Part shown: piece by piece, positions 47,517-55,017 of the stretch
Layout: the number at the start of each line of letters is the position of its first letter
Position numbering within the stretch: position 1 is the first letter of the stretch
Assembly (NCBI GenBank): GCA_017858735.1
Contig: JAFMBH010000004.1
Coordinates: 1-64,000 of the forward strand
Origin: Bacteroidota bacterium
GTDB taxonomy: Bacteria; Bacteroidota; Bacteroidia; Chitinophagales; Saprospiraceae
Reading direction: 5' to 3'
DNA length: 64,000 nt
Translations under genes and position numbers: made by a program
Notes under the pieces: generated by a model
What the model was told of the DNA's origin: nothing
Databases searched by the model: none
Seen by the model: the letters and a program-made list of their open reading frames with translations, nothing else

Positions 47517-48416
47517 TTAATCAATGACCTCTAAAACAGTAACTATTTTAAAAGAATTTACCAGATTGACCATCCATTTTTTTCGAATAATTTCAGGGGG
47601 ATCTTTTGAAAAATCTAATCCTTTGAACCATTTAGCATAATCAACTTCAAGCGTAATTTCCTGGTGATACCCTGCTTTTGCTTTGGTAAAAACGGGAACT
47701 TCAATGGTATTCAAGAAATCATTTCCACTTAAACTTATATTAAAACTTGATTCTAAAGGAAAAGCCTTTCGTTTCAATTGCATATTGGCAAATATATATC
47801 CTTTTTCCTTTTGATACAAGTAACTTTGATTAACAACGAGAGGGTGATTTGGAGGAAATTCGGTCGGAGTAAGCACGTTAGCTGGCGCCTTTACACCCAG
47901 GGTAAATCTTAGGGCTTTAACCCCTAATCCGTTATGAAAAACAGCAGCAACTTTTTTCTTTTGAAAAAGATTAGGATTACCTATTAAGAAACTATTGGAA
48001 AAGGAATAAAAAACAGAATCTCTCTGGGGATTTACCGTTCTTACGAATAAAGAATCTAATACCGGGACCTCTCCGCCCTCTAAATCTACCAAATGAAAGT
48101 CAGAAAGTATAAAAGATAAATTCTCAATAATAAAGGAGTCTCCCTGGGCAAAGGCATAAGATTGATCTTTATAGACTACCGGATAAAGTGAATCTCCCTG
48201 TGAAATACGATGTCTCAATATTACTCTTAGTTCAGGAAACTTACAACAATCAAGGCAATTTATATCCGCATTTACAGAAAAATTAGCATACCTATAATCT
48301 AAGCAACCCTCTTTTTGATCTTCGTTACAAGCGGAAAGATAAAGGGTACAAATAACAAAAAAAAGATAGATATTCCACTGATCTCTAACGATTATCCTTG
48401 TCCATTTTATTAGCAT
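47517..48416 (-). CDS. Divergent MbnP-like lipoprotein, copy 2
   Basis: 299 residues with lipobox LSAC (Cys30). The MbnP pattern is recognisable: FSVNADINCLDC, ENLSFILSDFHLVDLEGGEV, GLGVKALRFTLGVKAP, NHPLVVNQSYLYQKEKGYIFANMQL, and a late VNSF. At the positions where copy 1 has WSW, FHSGG and DHS this copy has YLYQ, SLSGN and NSF, so the residues expected to be modified or to bind metal are missing. Its start overlaps the exonuclease gene by 32 bases. It precedes copy 1 by 17 bases and is probably cotranscribed. Confidence 0.68.
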   Translation of the reverse strand: MLIKWTRIIVRDQWNIYLFFVICTLYLSACNEDQKEGCLDYRYANFSVNADINCLDCCKFPELRVILRHRISQGDSLYPVVYKDQSYAFAQGDSFIIENLSFILSDFHLVDLEGGEVPVLDSLFVRTVNPQRDSVFYSFSNSFLIGNPNLFQKKKVAAVFHNGLGVKALRFTLGVKAPANVLTPTEFPPNHPLVVNQSYLYQKEKGYIFANMQLKRKAFPLESSFNISLSGNDFLNTIEVPVFTKAKAGYHQEITLEVDYAKWFKGLDFSKDPPEIIRKKWMVNLVNSFKIVTVLEVID

Positions 48417-49215
48417 AATCTTTTAATAAACTTTTTACAGCCTGTTTCACCTGGGAAGAAAACTCCTTCGTCATAATCCAATTGTAATAATTTCTATCGT
48501 TATATAAAACTTCACCTGCTGGTTTCCCTTCATATTTGCCAAAATTAAAAACAACTGTGCCGTCTTTTTCGACTCTAAGCTTTTGAGTAGCGTCAACAAA
48601 GCGTAAATCGTTGGTGAAATCATGTAACTGTTGAATATCCTTTGTTATGGGCGAAGGGCCGACCACACCGTCATCATTTTCCACCTCCTTACCGACATAC
48701 TTAGCCAATTGACCCTCAAATACAGAGATCGTGGCACGTACATCAGATAAAGCATCGTGGGCATCAACGAGCTCCTTTTGACAATAAAAACGCAAGGCCG
48801 CCTTTAAGGTCCTTGGTTCCATTTTATAAAAAATCCGCTGAACATCAATGGTCCTTCTTTTGGACATATCAAAATCGATGCCTACCCTGGCAAATTCCTC
48901 AATTAACATAGGAATATCAAATCTGTTAGAATTATACCCTGCTAAGTCAGCCTCCCCAATAAATTTATTGATTTTATCGGCAACCTGTGAAAAAACAGGC
49001 TTATTTGCCAGGTCTTTGGCTGATATTCCATGTACTTGAAAGGCTTCTTCTGAAATAGGAACACCAGGATTTATCAATAAAGACAACTCCTCGACAGGCT
49101 TATTGTTTTTCGGATACTTAATAATGGCAAGTTGTAAAATTCTGTCTCTTAATACATTTAATCCTGTACTTTCGATATCAAAAAAACATAAATCCTTATC
49201 TAGTGTAACCGTCAT
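48385..49215 (-). CDS. DnaQ-like 3'-5' exonuclease with ExoX-like C-terminal part
   Basis: 276 residues. DEDDh exonuclease: FFDIESTGL at residues 11-19 (Asp, Glu), HGISAKDL, LAGYNSNRFDIPML, and DAHDALSDVRAT carrying the last His and Asp. After a linker comes a C-terminal DUF3820-like segment, VFNFGKYEGKPAGEVLYND and YYNWIM, seen with exonucleases of this kind. Degrades DNA or RNA from 3' ends; exact substrate unknown. Its ATG overlaps the TGA of apbE (ATGA), so the two are translationally coupled. Confidence 0.85.
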   Translation of the reverse strand: MTVTLDKDLCFFDIESTGLNVLRDRILQLAIIKYPKNNKPVEELSLLINPGVPISEEAFQVHGISAKDLANKPVFSQVADKINKFIGEADLAGYNSNRFDIPMLIEEFARVGIDFDMSKRRTIDVQRIFYKMEPRTLKAALRFYCQKELVDAHDALSDVRATISVFEGQLAKYVGKEVENDDGVVGPSPITKDIQQLHDFTNDLRFVDATQKLRVEKDGTVVFNFGKYEGKPAGEVLYNDRNYYNWIMTKEFSSQVKQAVKSLLKDYANKMDKDNR

Positions 49216-50282
49216 TTAACTGTATTTAGTTTGTCTATTCTAGCCTTTAATTCACTGGTATAGTGAGTACCAATCTGGCCATCTGGTTTACTGTAAATAA
49301 AATAACCATCGTAATCTGGCAAATATTCAAGTAAAAGTTGTGCCTTATCAAATCCCATAGCCATACAAGCGGTAGCAAGTCCATCTGCAACAGTGCATTT
49401 AGGTCCAAAAATAGAAGCGCTTAACAACGTATTTTTTTCAGGAAAGCCTGTATATGGATTTAAAGTATGGCTATATTTCACCCCTTTCACCTCGTGAAAA
49501 TTTCTATAATTACCTGATGTAGAAATAGTTTCATTCACTAATGAAAAAACTGTTTGTATGGCATTTACATCGGCGTCTTCTTTAGGAATATTTATTCCCA
49601 CCTGCCAAAAAGATCCCTTTGCATTTTTATTTTTTGCTGAGAACTCTCCACCTAAATCTACTAAATAATTTTCAACTCCTTTTTCATCAAGGAACGCAGC
49701 AAGCACATCAATGGCATATCCCTGCGCAATACCACCGAAATCTAGTTCTACTTCAGGAAATTTCTTAGTTAAAAAAATAGAGTCATTAATTTCGACCCAT
49801 TCAATATTTTTTAAACCAACAAATTTCAATAAAGAATCAACTTTAACACTATCTATTTTCGTAACTGGTTTTCTCCCCGTGTAGCCAAAACCCCAGTAAT
49901 TTATTAATGGGCCAACGGTAGGGTCAAACATCTGCGATGATAGATTAGCTACCAACTGCGCATATTTAAAATTCTCAATAAAGTGGGTCGCGGAAACGGA
50001 AACGGAAAAAGTACCTTTAGATTGATTAAAACGAGATATTGTCGAAGATGGAATGTAGGTAGAAACGTCATCATTAATGGCAATTAAAATAGAATCCATC
50101 TCCTTAAAAAAATCCCTTTTCAATGAATCCTTATAGGTAACTTTGTAATAAGTACCCATGGTTTTACCCTCCACTACCTGATAGCTGGCGACAGATTCTT
50201 TTTCCTTTGCACAGGAAAAAGATAGCACTAATAAAAACAATAAATAAAAACTAAAGCTACACTTGCTTGTAATTGAATACAT
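49212..50282 (-). CDS. apbE: FAD:protein FMN transferase, ApbE family
   Basis: 356 residues, lipoprotein signal with Cys24 (LSFSC). It attaches FMN covalently to Thr of Na+-NQR or Rnf subunits and related proteins in the periplasm. Motifs: GTYYKVTY, FDPTVGPLINYWGFG, ELDFGGIAQGYAIDVLA, YLVDLGGEFSAKN, TSGNYRNFHEVKGVKYSHTLNPYTGFP (metal-binding end). The start is two bases from the DoxX stop; ATGA overlap with the exonuclease gene downstream. Confidence 0.94.
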   Translation of the reverse strand: MYSITSKCSFSFYLLFLLVLSFSCAKEKESVASYQVVEGKTMGTYYKVTYKDSLKRDFFKEMDSILIAINDDVSTYIPSSTISRFNQSKGTFSVSVSATHFIENFKYAQLVANLSSQMFDPTVGPLINYWGFGYTGRKPVTKIDSVKVDSLLKFVGLKNIEWVEINDSIFLTKKFPEVELDFGGIAQGYAIDVLAAFLDEKGVENYLVDLGGEFSAKNKNAKGSFWQVGINIPKEDADVNAIQTVFSLVNETISTSGNYRNFHEVKGVKYSHTLNPYTGFPEKNTLLSASIFGPKCTVADGLATACMAMGFDKAQLLLEYLPDYDGYFIYSKPDGQIGTHYTSELKARIDKLNTVK

Positions 50283-50284
50283 TT

Positions 50285-50683
50285 TTATTGTTTTCTATTC
50301 ATTAATGAATCTAATGAGTACCAACCTGCACCTTGTAAAAACAAAACTATATAACTAACCAGATAAAAAACAGGCAATTCCATGTCACCAAATGGATCTG
50401 AAATATGAACCATTAGCCAGGCAACCAACATGGTTATTATTAGCGGGATGGCAGATAATCGGGTAAATAACCCTAACATTATAAAAATAGAACAAAATAC
50501 CTCTGCGAAAACAGCTAAAGCTAAGGAAGGCACCGGTCCCAAACCAAAAGGATCAGCGAAAGTAATTTCTTCGTCCCCAAATAATTTATTAAATTTTCTT
50601 AATCCGTGGCCATAAAACATAGCAAATCCAACATAAAGCCTTAATAAAAGCAAGGCTAAATCAGTCTTTTTTTCTTGTGACAT
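50285..50683 (-). CDS. DoxX family membrane protein
   Basis: 132 residues with four hydrophobic helices. LLLLRLYVGFAMFYGHGLRKF and LGLFTRLSAIPLIITMLVAWLM fit the DoxX family (four-helix inner-membrane proteins of largely unknown function, some linked to redox or thiosulfate metabolism). It lies 18 bases after terC and 2 bases before apbE, so it belongs to the same minus-strand operon. Confidence 0.85.
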   Translation of the reverse strand: MSQEKKTDLALLLLRLYVGFAMFYGHGLRKFNKLFGDEEITFADPFGLGPVPSLALAVFAEVFCSIFIMLGLFTRLSAIPLIITMLVAWLMVHISDPFGDMELPVFYLVSYIVLFLQGAGWYSLDSLMNRKQ

Positions 50684-50701
50684 AATAAATAAATTTTAAA
50701 A

Positions 50702-51517
50702 TTAATCAATCAAGCCTTCCTTTTTGGCTTCTTCCCCAAATCCATGTAACTGAATAGGCTTTTGCTTCTTTTTAACTCTCATATTCAAAAATTCAACTAC
50801 TAAAGAGAAGAAAATGGCAAAATATAAATAACCTTTAGGAATAGTACCTATTTCAGCATCAAAGACTTTAAGATGCGCTAAATGGGCAGCCTCTGTCATA
50901 AGCATGAATCCAATTAATATAAGAAAAGATAATCCCAGAATTTGAATAGAAGGATGTTCATTTACAAATTTACTAACTGGAGCAGCAAAGACAAGCATAA
51001 TTCCCACGGAAGTTATCACCGAAAATATCATGATAATCAAATTGTCGGTAAGTCCAACAGCGGTTAAAATAGAATCAAATGAAAAAACAACGTTAATCAA
51101 AGCAATCTGTGTAATAACCTGCTGCATCGTGCTTACTTTAGGCTTCTTTTCAGGATTATCGTGACTATTTTCACCATCTAATTTGTGGTGAATTTCATTC
51201 GTTGCTTTGTACAATAAGAAGACTCCACCCAACGCCAAGATAAGTGCTTGACCACTAAAACCGCCATTAAACCACCAAAGATTAACAGAAAACAGCGGTT
51301 CCTGCATGGCAATTATAGTAGATATACCAAATAAAAGGATAATTCTAAAAACCATAGCAAGTAACATGCCTATTAATCTGGCTTTAGGTTGTTCTTCAAG
51401 GGACAATCTATTGGAGGCAATAGTTATGAATATAATATTGTCGATACCAAGAACAATTTCTAGAAAGGTAAGCGTCAACAAGCTAATCCAAACGGCGGGA
51501 TTAGAAAAATCGGGCAT
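50702..51517 (-). CDS. TerC-family integral membrane protein
   Basis: 271 residues from MPDFSNP at 51517 (frame open to 51541). About seven membrane segments with two conserved acidic motifs: TFLEIVLGIDNIIF near the start and INVVFSFDSILTAVGL in the middle, the hallmark of TerC proteins, some of which export manganese. The loop of about 40 hydrophilic residues (NEIHHKLDGENSHDN) is usual. Ion specificity cannot be read from sequence. Confidence 0.92.
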   Translation of the reverse strand: MPDFSNPAVWISLLTLTFLEIVLGIDNIIFITIASNRLSLEEQPKARLIGMLLAMVFRIILLFGISTIIAMQEPLFSVNLWWFNGGFSGQALILALGGVFLLYKATNEIHHKLDGENSHDNPEKKPKVSTMQQVITQIALINVVFSFDSILTAVGLTDNLIIMIFSVITSVGIMLVFAAPVSKFVNEHPSIQILGLSFLILIGFMLMTEAAHLAHLKVFDAEIGTIPKGYLYFAIFFSLVVEFLNMRVKKKQKPIQLHGFGEEAKKEGLID

Positions 51518-51589
51518 TATGAAAGAGGTGAGAAGTATCATATAATGGCTTAGTTTAACAAAATATAAAAAATAACCTAATAAATAGGT

Positions 51590-52279
51590 TTAAAATTCAT
51601 CATTGTCGAAAAGTAGGTCGGGACGTCGGGATTTTGTTCTTTGGTAGGCCTGTTCTTGCCTCCAATCTTCAATGTTTTTGAAGTGGCCCGATAAAAGAAC
51701 GTCGGGAACTTTCATACCCATGAAATCGGCAGGTCTGGTGTACACCGGGGGTGCAAGTAAATCATCTTGAAAAGAATCGGTCAAAGCAGATGTTTCGTCG
51801 TTTAACACACCGGGAATTAATCGTCCGATAGCATCAACTAAAACGGCTGCAGCTAATTCTCCACCTGAAAGAACATAATCACCTATAGAAATCTCACGAG
51901 TAACAAACATTTCACGAATCCTTTCATCAATCCCCTTATAATGACCACAAATGAGAAGTAAATTATTTTTAAGGGAAAAAGTATTTACTATTTTTTGTGT
52001 TAATCTTTCTCCGTCGGGTGTCAAAAAAATAATTTCATCAAAATGTTTATTTTCTTTCAACTTAGAGATACAATTGAAAAGGGGTTCTGGCATTAAAACC
52101 ATGCCAGCACCCCCACCAAACTGATAATCATCTAATTGAAGACTATTACCAATGCCATAATTTCGTAAATCATGAATTTCGATATGAAGCAACCCTTTGT
52201 CTTTGGCTCTTTGTAAGATAGAATGATTAAAAGGACTTTCTAACAAGCCAGGTAAAAGGGTGATGATATCAATGTTCAT
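51590..52279 (-). CDS. trmD: tRNA (guanine-37-N1)-methyltransferase
   Basis: 229 residues from [11 protein letters not shown] at 52279; four more residues are possible upstream. SPOUT fold with the trefoil-knot SAM site: [31 protein letters not shown] and [12 protein letters not shown], and the C-terminal [27 protein letters not shown]. It methylates G37 of tRNAs with G36 and prevents frameshifting. It does not sit next to rpsP or rplS as in many bacteria. It follows the FKBP gene closely on the same strand. Confidence 0.96.
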   Translation of the reverse strand: MNIDIITLLPGLLESPFNHSILQRAKDKGLLHIEIHDLRNYGIGNSLQLDDYQFGGGAGMVLMPEPLFNCISKLKENKHFDEIIFLTPDGERLTQKIVNTFSLKNNLLLICGHYKGIDERIREMFVTREISIGDYVLSGGELAAAVLVDAIGRLIPGVLNDETSALTDSFQDDLLAPPVYTRPADFMGMKVPDVLLSGHFKNIEDWRQEQAYQRTKSRRPDLLFDNDEF

Positions 52280-52294
52280 GGCATACGACAATAT

Positions 52295-52966
52295 TTACAA
52301 TATTTTAATTAGCTCTACTTCAAAAATCAAAGTAGCGAAAGGAGGAATATCGCCTCCTGCACCTCTTTCGCCATAAGCGAGATTAGCTGGAATATAGAAT
52401 TTGTACTTTGACCCTAAAGGCATAAGCTGCAAGCCTTCTACCCAACCTTGAATCACTTGGGTGACACCGAAAGTAGCCGGTTCTCCTCTCCTTACTGAAC
52501 TATCAAATTCCTTACCATTTAATAAAGTACCAATATAATGTACAGTAACCTGATTAGAAGGCGTAGGCTTTGCGCCGTCTCCCGGTTTCAGAATTTCATA
52601 TTGCAAACCACTTATTGTAGTTATTACACCAGGTTTTTTACCATTTTCAGCAAGGAATTTTTCACCTTCTGAAACGTTAGCCTGATATTTGCTTGATTGA
52701 CTTTTTTGCATATAATCCTGAACCATTTTATTACATTCTTCCACTGAATATTTCGGCTCTTTACCTTTCAGCACATCGCTGATTGCCTGAGCGATAATTT
52801 CCGGATTTAAATCTTCAAAATTTTGTTGTTTTAGGCTTTGTGCCATCAGCACACCAACACTGTAACTTACTGAATCCATTTTTGCATCAGAATTTTGCGC
52901 CTTACATGAGGCAGTTATTAAAATGATAGTGGACATTATTAAAGTCCTTAAAATATTTTTATACAT
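52295..52966 (-). CDS. FKBP-type peptidyl-prolyl cis-trans isomerase, lipoprotein
   Basis: 223 residues from MYKNILRT; the open frame reaches a TTG at 53002 but the internal Met gives a clean lipoprotein signal ending ITASC. N-terminal FKBP dimerisation domain (SVGVLMAQSLKQQNFEDLN), then the catalytic domain from about residue 120: VTVHYIGTLLNGKEFDSS, FGVTQVIQGWVEGLQLMPLGSKY, IPANLAYGERGAGG, LIFEVELIKI. It folds proteins in the periplasm. Confidence 0.92.
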   Translation of the reverse strand: MYKNILRTLIMSTIILITASCKAQNSDAKMDSVSYSVGVLMAQSLKQQNFEDLNPEIIAQAISDVLKGKEPKYSVEECNKMVQDYMQKSQSSKYQANVSEGEKFLAENGKKPGVITTISGLQYEILKPGDGAKPTPSNQVTVHYIGTLLNGKEFDSSVRRGEPATFGVTQVIQGWVEGLQLMPLGSKYKFYIPANLAYGERGAGGDIPPFATLIFEVELIKIL

Positions 52967-53047
52967 ATAGGAAAAATTTAGCGGTGAATAAATTGACGGC
53001 AAAATTAAATGGATTAATGAGAAAAAACACTTTTTTAAATAAAATTA

Positions 53048-53602
53048 TTATTCTCCCCATCTAAAACTATGCCAATCAAGCCCTGATAAATCTAAAACCC
53101 TGTCAATGACCGTACCCGCAACTTCTTCTATGGTCGAAGGTTTACCATAAAAAGAGGGCGTTGCAGGACAAATAATTCCACCTGCTAAGGTCACCGTTTC
53201 CATGTTTCTTATATGAATTAAACTGAGTGGCATTTCCCTGGTAACTACTATTAACTTCCTCCTTTCTTTCAGAATTACGTCCGCCGCTCTGGTGGTTAAA
53301 TCTGTGGATATTCCAGCAGCAATGCGCCCGAGAAGCCCCATTGAACAAGGACAAACAAGCATAACCTCATATTTTGCAGACCCTGACGCAAACGGTGCCA
53401 TAAAATCCATTTTATTATAAAAAGTAAATGGATATTCATCTTTAGACCAGGGCCCAATCTCTAATTCCCAGTTGTATATAGCATTATCACTCATTACGAC
53501 ACCTATTGCCTCGGTCTGATTGACAATTACTTTTAAGCGGTCTAATAAAATTTTGGCATAAATTGACCCGCTTGACCCTCCAATAGCTACAATAATTTTC
53601 AT
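53048..53602 (-). CDS. ubiX: UbiX-family flavin prenyltransferase
   Basis: 184 residues. Flavoprotein of the UbiX/Pad1 family that prenylates FMN for UbiD decarboxylases. Motifs: VAIGGSSGSIYAKILLDRL at the start, MAPFASGSAKYEVMLVCPCSMG, TTRAADVILKERRKLIVVTREMPLS and GGIICPATPSFY. No UbiD partner is in the window; it may serve menaquinone synthesis. It is divergent from the thioredoxin gene. Confidence 0.93.
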   Translation of the reverse strand: MKIIVAIGGSSGSIYAKILLDRLKVIVNQTEAIGVVMSDNAIYNWELEIGPWSKDEYPFTFYNKMDFMAPFASGSAKYEVMLVCPCSMGLLGRIAAGISTDLTTRAADVILKERRKLIVVTREMPLSLIHIRNMETVTLAGGIICPATPSFYGKPSTIEEVAGTVIDRVLDLSGLDWHSFRWGE

Positions 53603-53664
53603 AAAATAATGATATTTCTAACCAAACAAGATAATCTAAATTTAGTTAAAATAAGAAAGTACAT

Positions 53665-53695
53665 TTGTACGTATTAAATAAATAGATTATTTTTG
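53665..53695 (+). promoter_or_regulatory. Bacteroidota-type promoter of the thioredoxin-like gene, with a small palindrome
   Basis: TTG at 53665-53667, 20 bases, then TATTTTTG at 53688-53695. The start would be near 53702, very close to the ATG at 53709. The -33 TTG lies within the palindrome GTACATTTGTAC (53659-53670), which could be an operator or chance. Confidence 0.5.
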
Positions 53696-53708
53696 AAAAA
53701 AAAGAGAT

Positions 53709-54251
53709 ATGAATAAAAGTTGGATTGCTATAGCGACGCTACTTGCCTTTATTGCCGTAAGTTTTGCTTTCAGTTTTTCTACCATTGACGCTAAAGCTGT
53801 AACGCCAGTAAAATGGTACAGTTTAGAAGAGGCGGTTGCCTTACAAAAAAAGAAACCGAAGAAAATTTTTATTGACATGTACACTGATTGGTGTGGCTGG
53901 TGCAAAAGGATGGATGCCACAACGTTCACAGATCCTGCAGTATCTACCTATCTGAATGAAAATTTTTATTGTGTTAAATTTGATGCAGAACAAAAGAACC
54001 CAGTCACATTTCAAGGAAAAACATTTAATTTTGTTGCTTCAGGATCAAGAGGTTATCATGAACTAGCAGCTGCATTACTCGATGGTCAATTAGGTTATCC
54101 CTCTTTTGTTTATTTAAACGAAAAACTAGAACGGATAACTATCTCACCAGGTTACAAACAACCCGCACAGATAATGCCGGAACTAAAATATGTTGGTGGA
54201 GGATTTTATGAAACGTTAAAGTACAATGAGTTCCTGGCCAAAGAACAATAG
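53709..54251 (+). CDS. Periplasmic thioredoxin-like protein (WCGWC active site)
   Basis: 180 residues with an N-terminal hydrophobic segment (residues 5-24), a signal peptide or anchor. Active site DWCGWCKRMD has Cys62 and Cys65; the fold continues with FTDPAVSTYLNENFYCVKFDAE, and the cis-Pro is in LGYPSFVYL. Similar to the DUF255/thioredoxin_7 type that reduces or makes disulfides in the envelope. Divergent from ubiX, convergent with the TrmH gene. Confidence 0.88.
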   Translation: MNKSWIAIATLLAFIAVSFAFSFSTIDAKAVTPVKWYSLEEAVALQKKKPKKIFIDMYTDWCGWCKRMDATTFTDPAVSTYLNENFYCVKFDAEQKNPVTFQGKTFNFVASGSRGYHELAAALLDGQLGYPSFVYLNEKLERITISPGYKQPAQIMPELKYVGGGFYETLKYNEFLAKEQ

Positions 54252-54258
54252 TTTTGTC

Positions 54259-55017
54259 TTAACGACTGGTTAATTTATTCAAAAGAATCCCTGTAGCGAC
54301 AGATACATTCAAGCTTTCTGTCTCTGCATCATTATTTTTGGGTATTTTTAATTTTTCGTCTAATAACTTTTCTACTGCTGGTCTGATACCAGAACCTTCG
54401 TTACCCATAACCAGGACGCCAGGTAAAGATGGAAGGTATTTATCAATATTCTTTCCTGAAAGACTTGCGCCCCACCAAGGTAAGTCAAGTGTTAATTTTT
54501 TAAATTCTTGATAATCAATGTGTAGCAAAGTTATTCGAAAAATAGACCCCATTCCTGATTGTAGAAATTTTGTATTATATCTATCCACTGAATCAGGTGA
54601 AAAAACGATTTGTTTAACGCCAAACCACTCTGCTGTCCTGATAATTGTGCCTGCGTTTCCAGGATCCTGAATACCGTCCAAATAAATGGTTAGTCCCGCA
54701 GAGGCTAATGGCAGATTAAAGACTTGCTCACTAAAAGCGAGTCTGGCTATAACCTGGTTGGGTGATTTTAAAGAGGAGATTCTGCCCAGTTCTTTTTCAG
54801 AAATAATAGTAACGTCAACTTGTTTATTATTACCTAAAAGAATGGCATTTTGTTCGACCCAGCGCTCAACGGCAAAAATTTCTAACAGTTTGAAATTATT
54901 TTGAACCAAAGACTCCTTAACAATCTTATCTCCTTCAATGAGGAATTCGCAAAATTGTTCCCGGAACTTTTTATTTTGCAGACTCGTTAGGTGATGAATT
55001 TTATTTTTTGAAAGCAT
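54259..55017 (-). CDS. SpoU/TrmH-family RNA 2'-O-methyltransferase
   Basis: 252 residues. SPOUT knot motifs: LDGIQDPGNAGTIIRTAEWFG, VLVMGNEGSGI and LNVSVATGILL. An N-terminal substrate-binding domain (LTSLQNKKFREQFCEFLIEG) matches the RlmB/TrmH-like type acting on 23S rRNA. The ATG (55017-55015) abuts the ATG of the next gene on the other strand with no base between them. Confidence 0.9.
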   Translation of the reverse strand: MLSKNKIHHLTSLQNKKFREQFCEFLIEGDKIVKESLVQNNFKLLEIFAVERWVEQNAILLGNNKQVDVTIISEKELGRISSLKSPNQVIARLAFSEQVFNLPLASAGLTIYLDGIQDPGNAGTIIRTAEWFGVKQIVFSPDSVDRYNTKFLQSGMGSIFRITLLHIDYQEFKKLTLDLPWWGASLSGKNIDKYLPSLPGVLVMGNEGSGIRPAVEKLLDEKLKIPKNNDAETESLNVSVATGILLNKLTSR

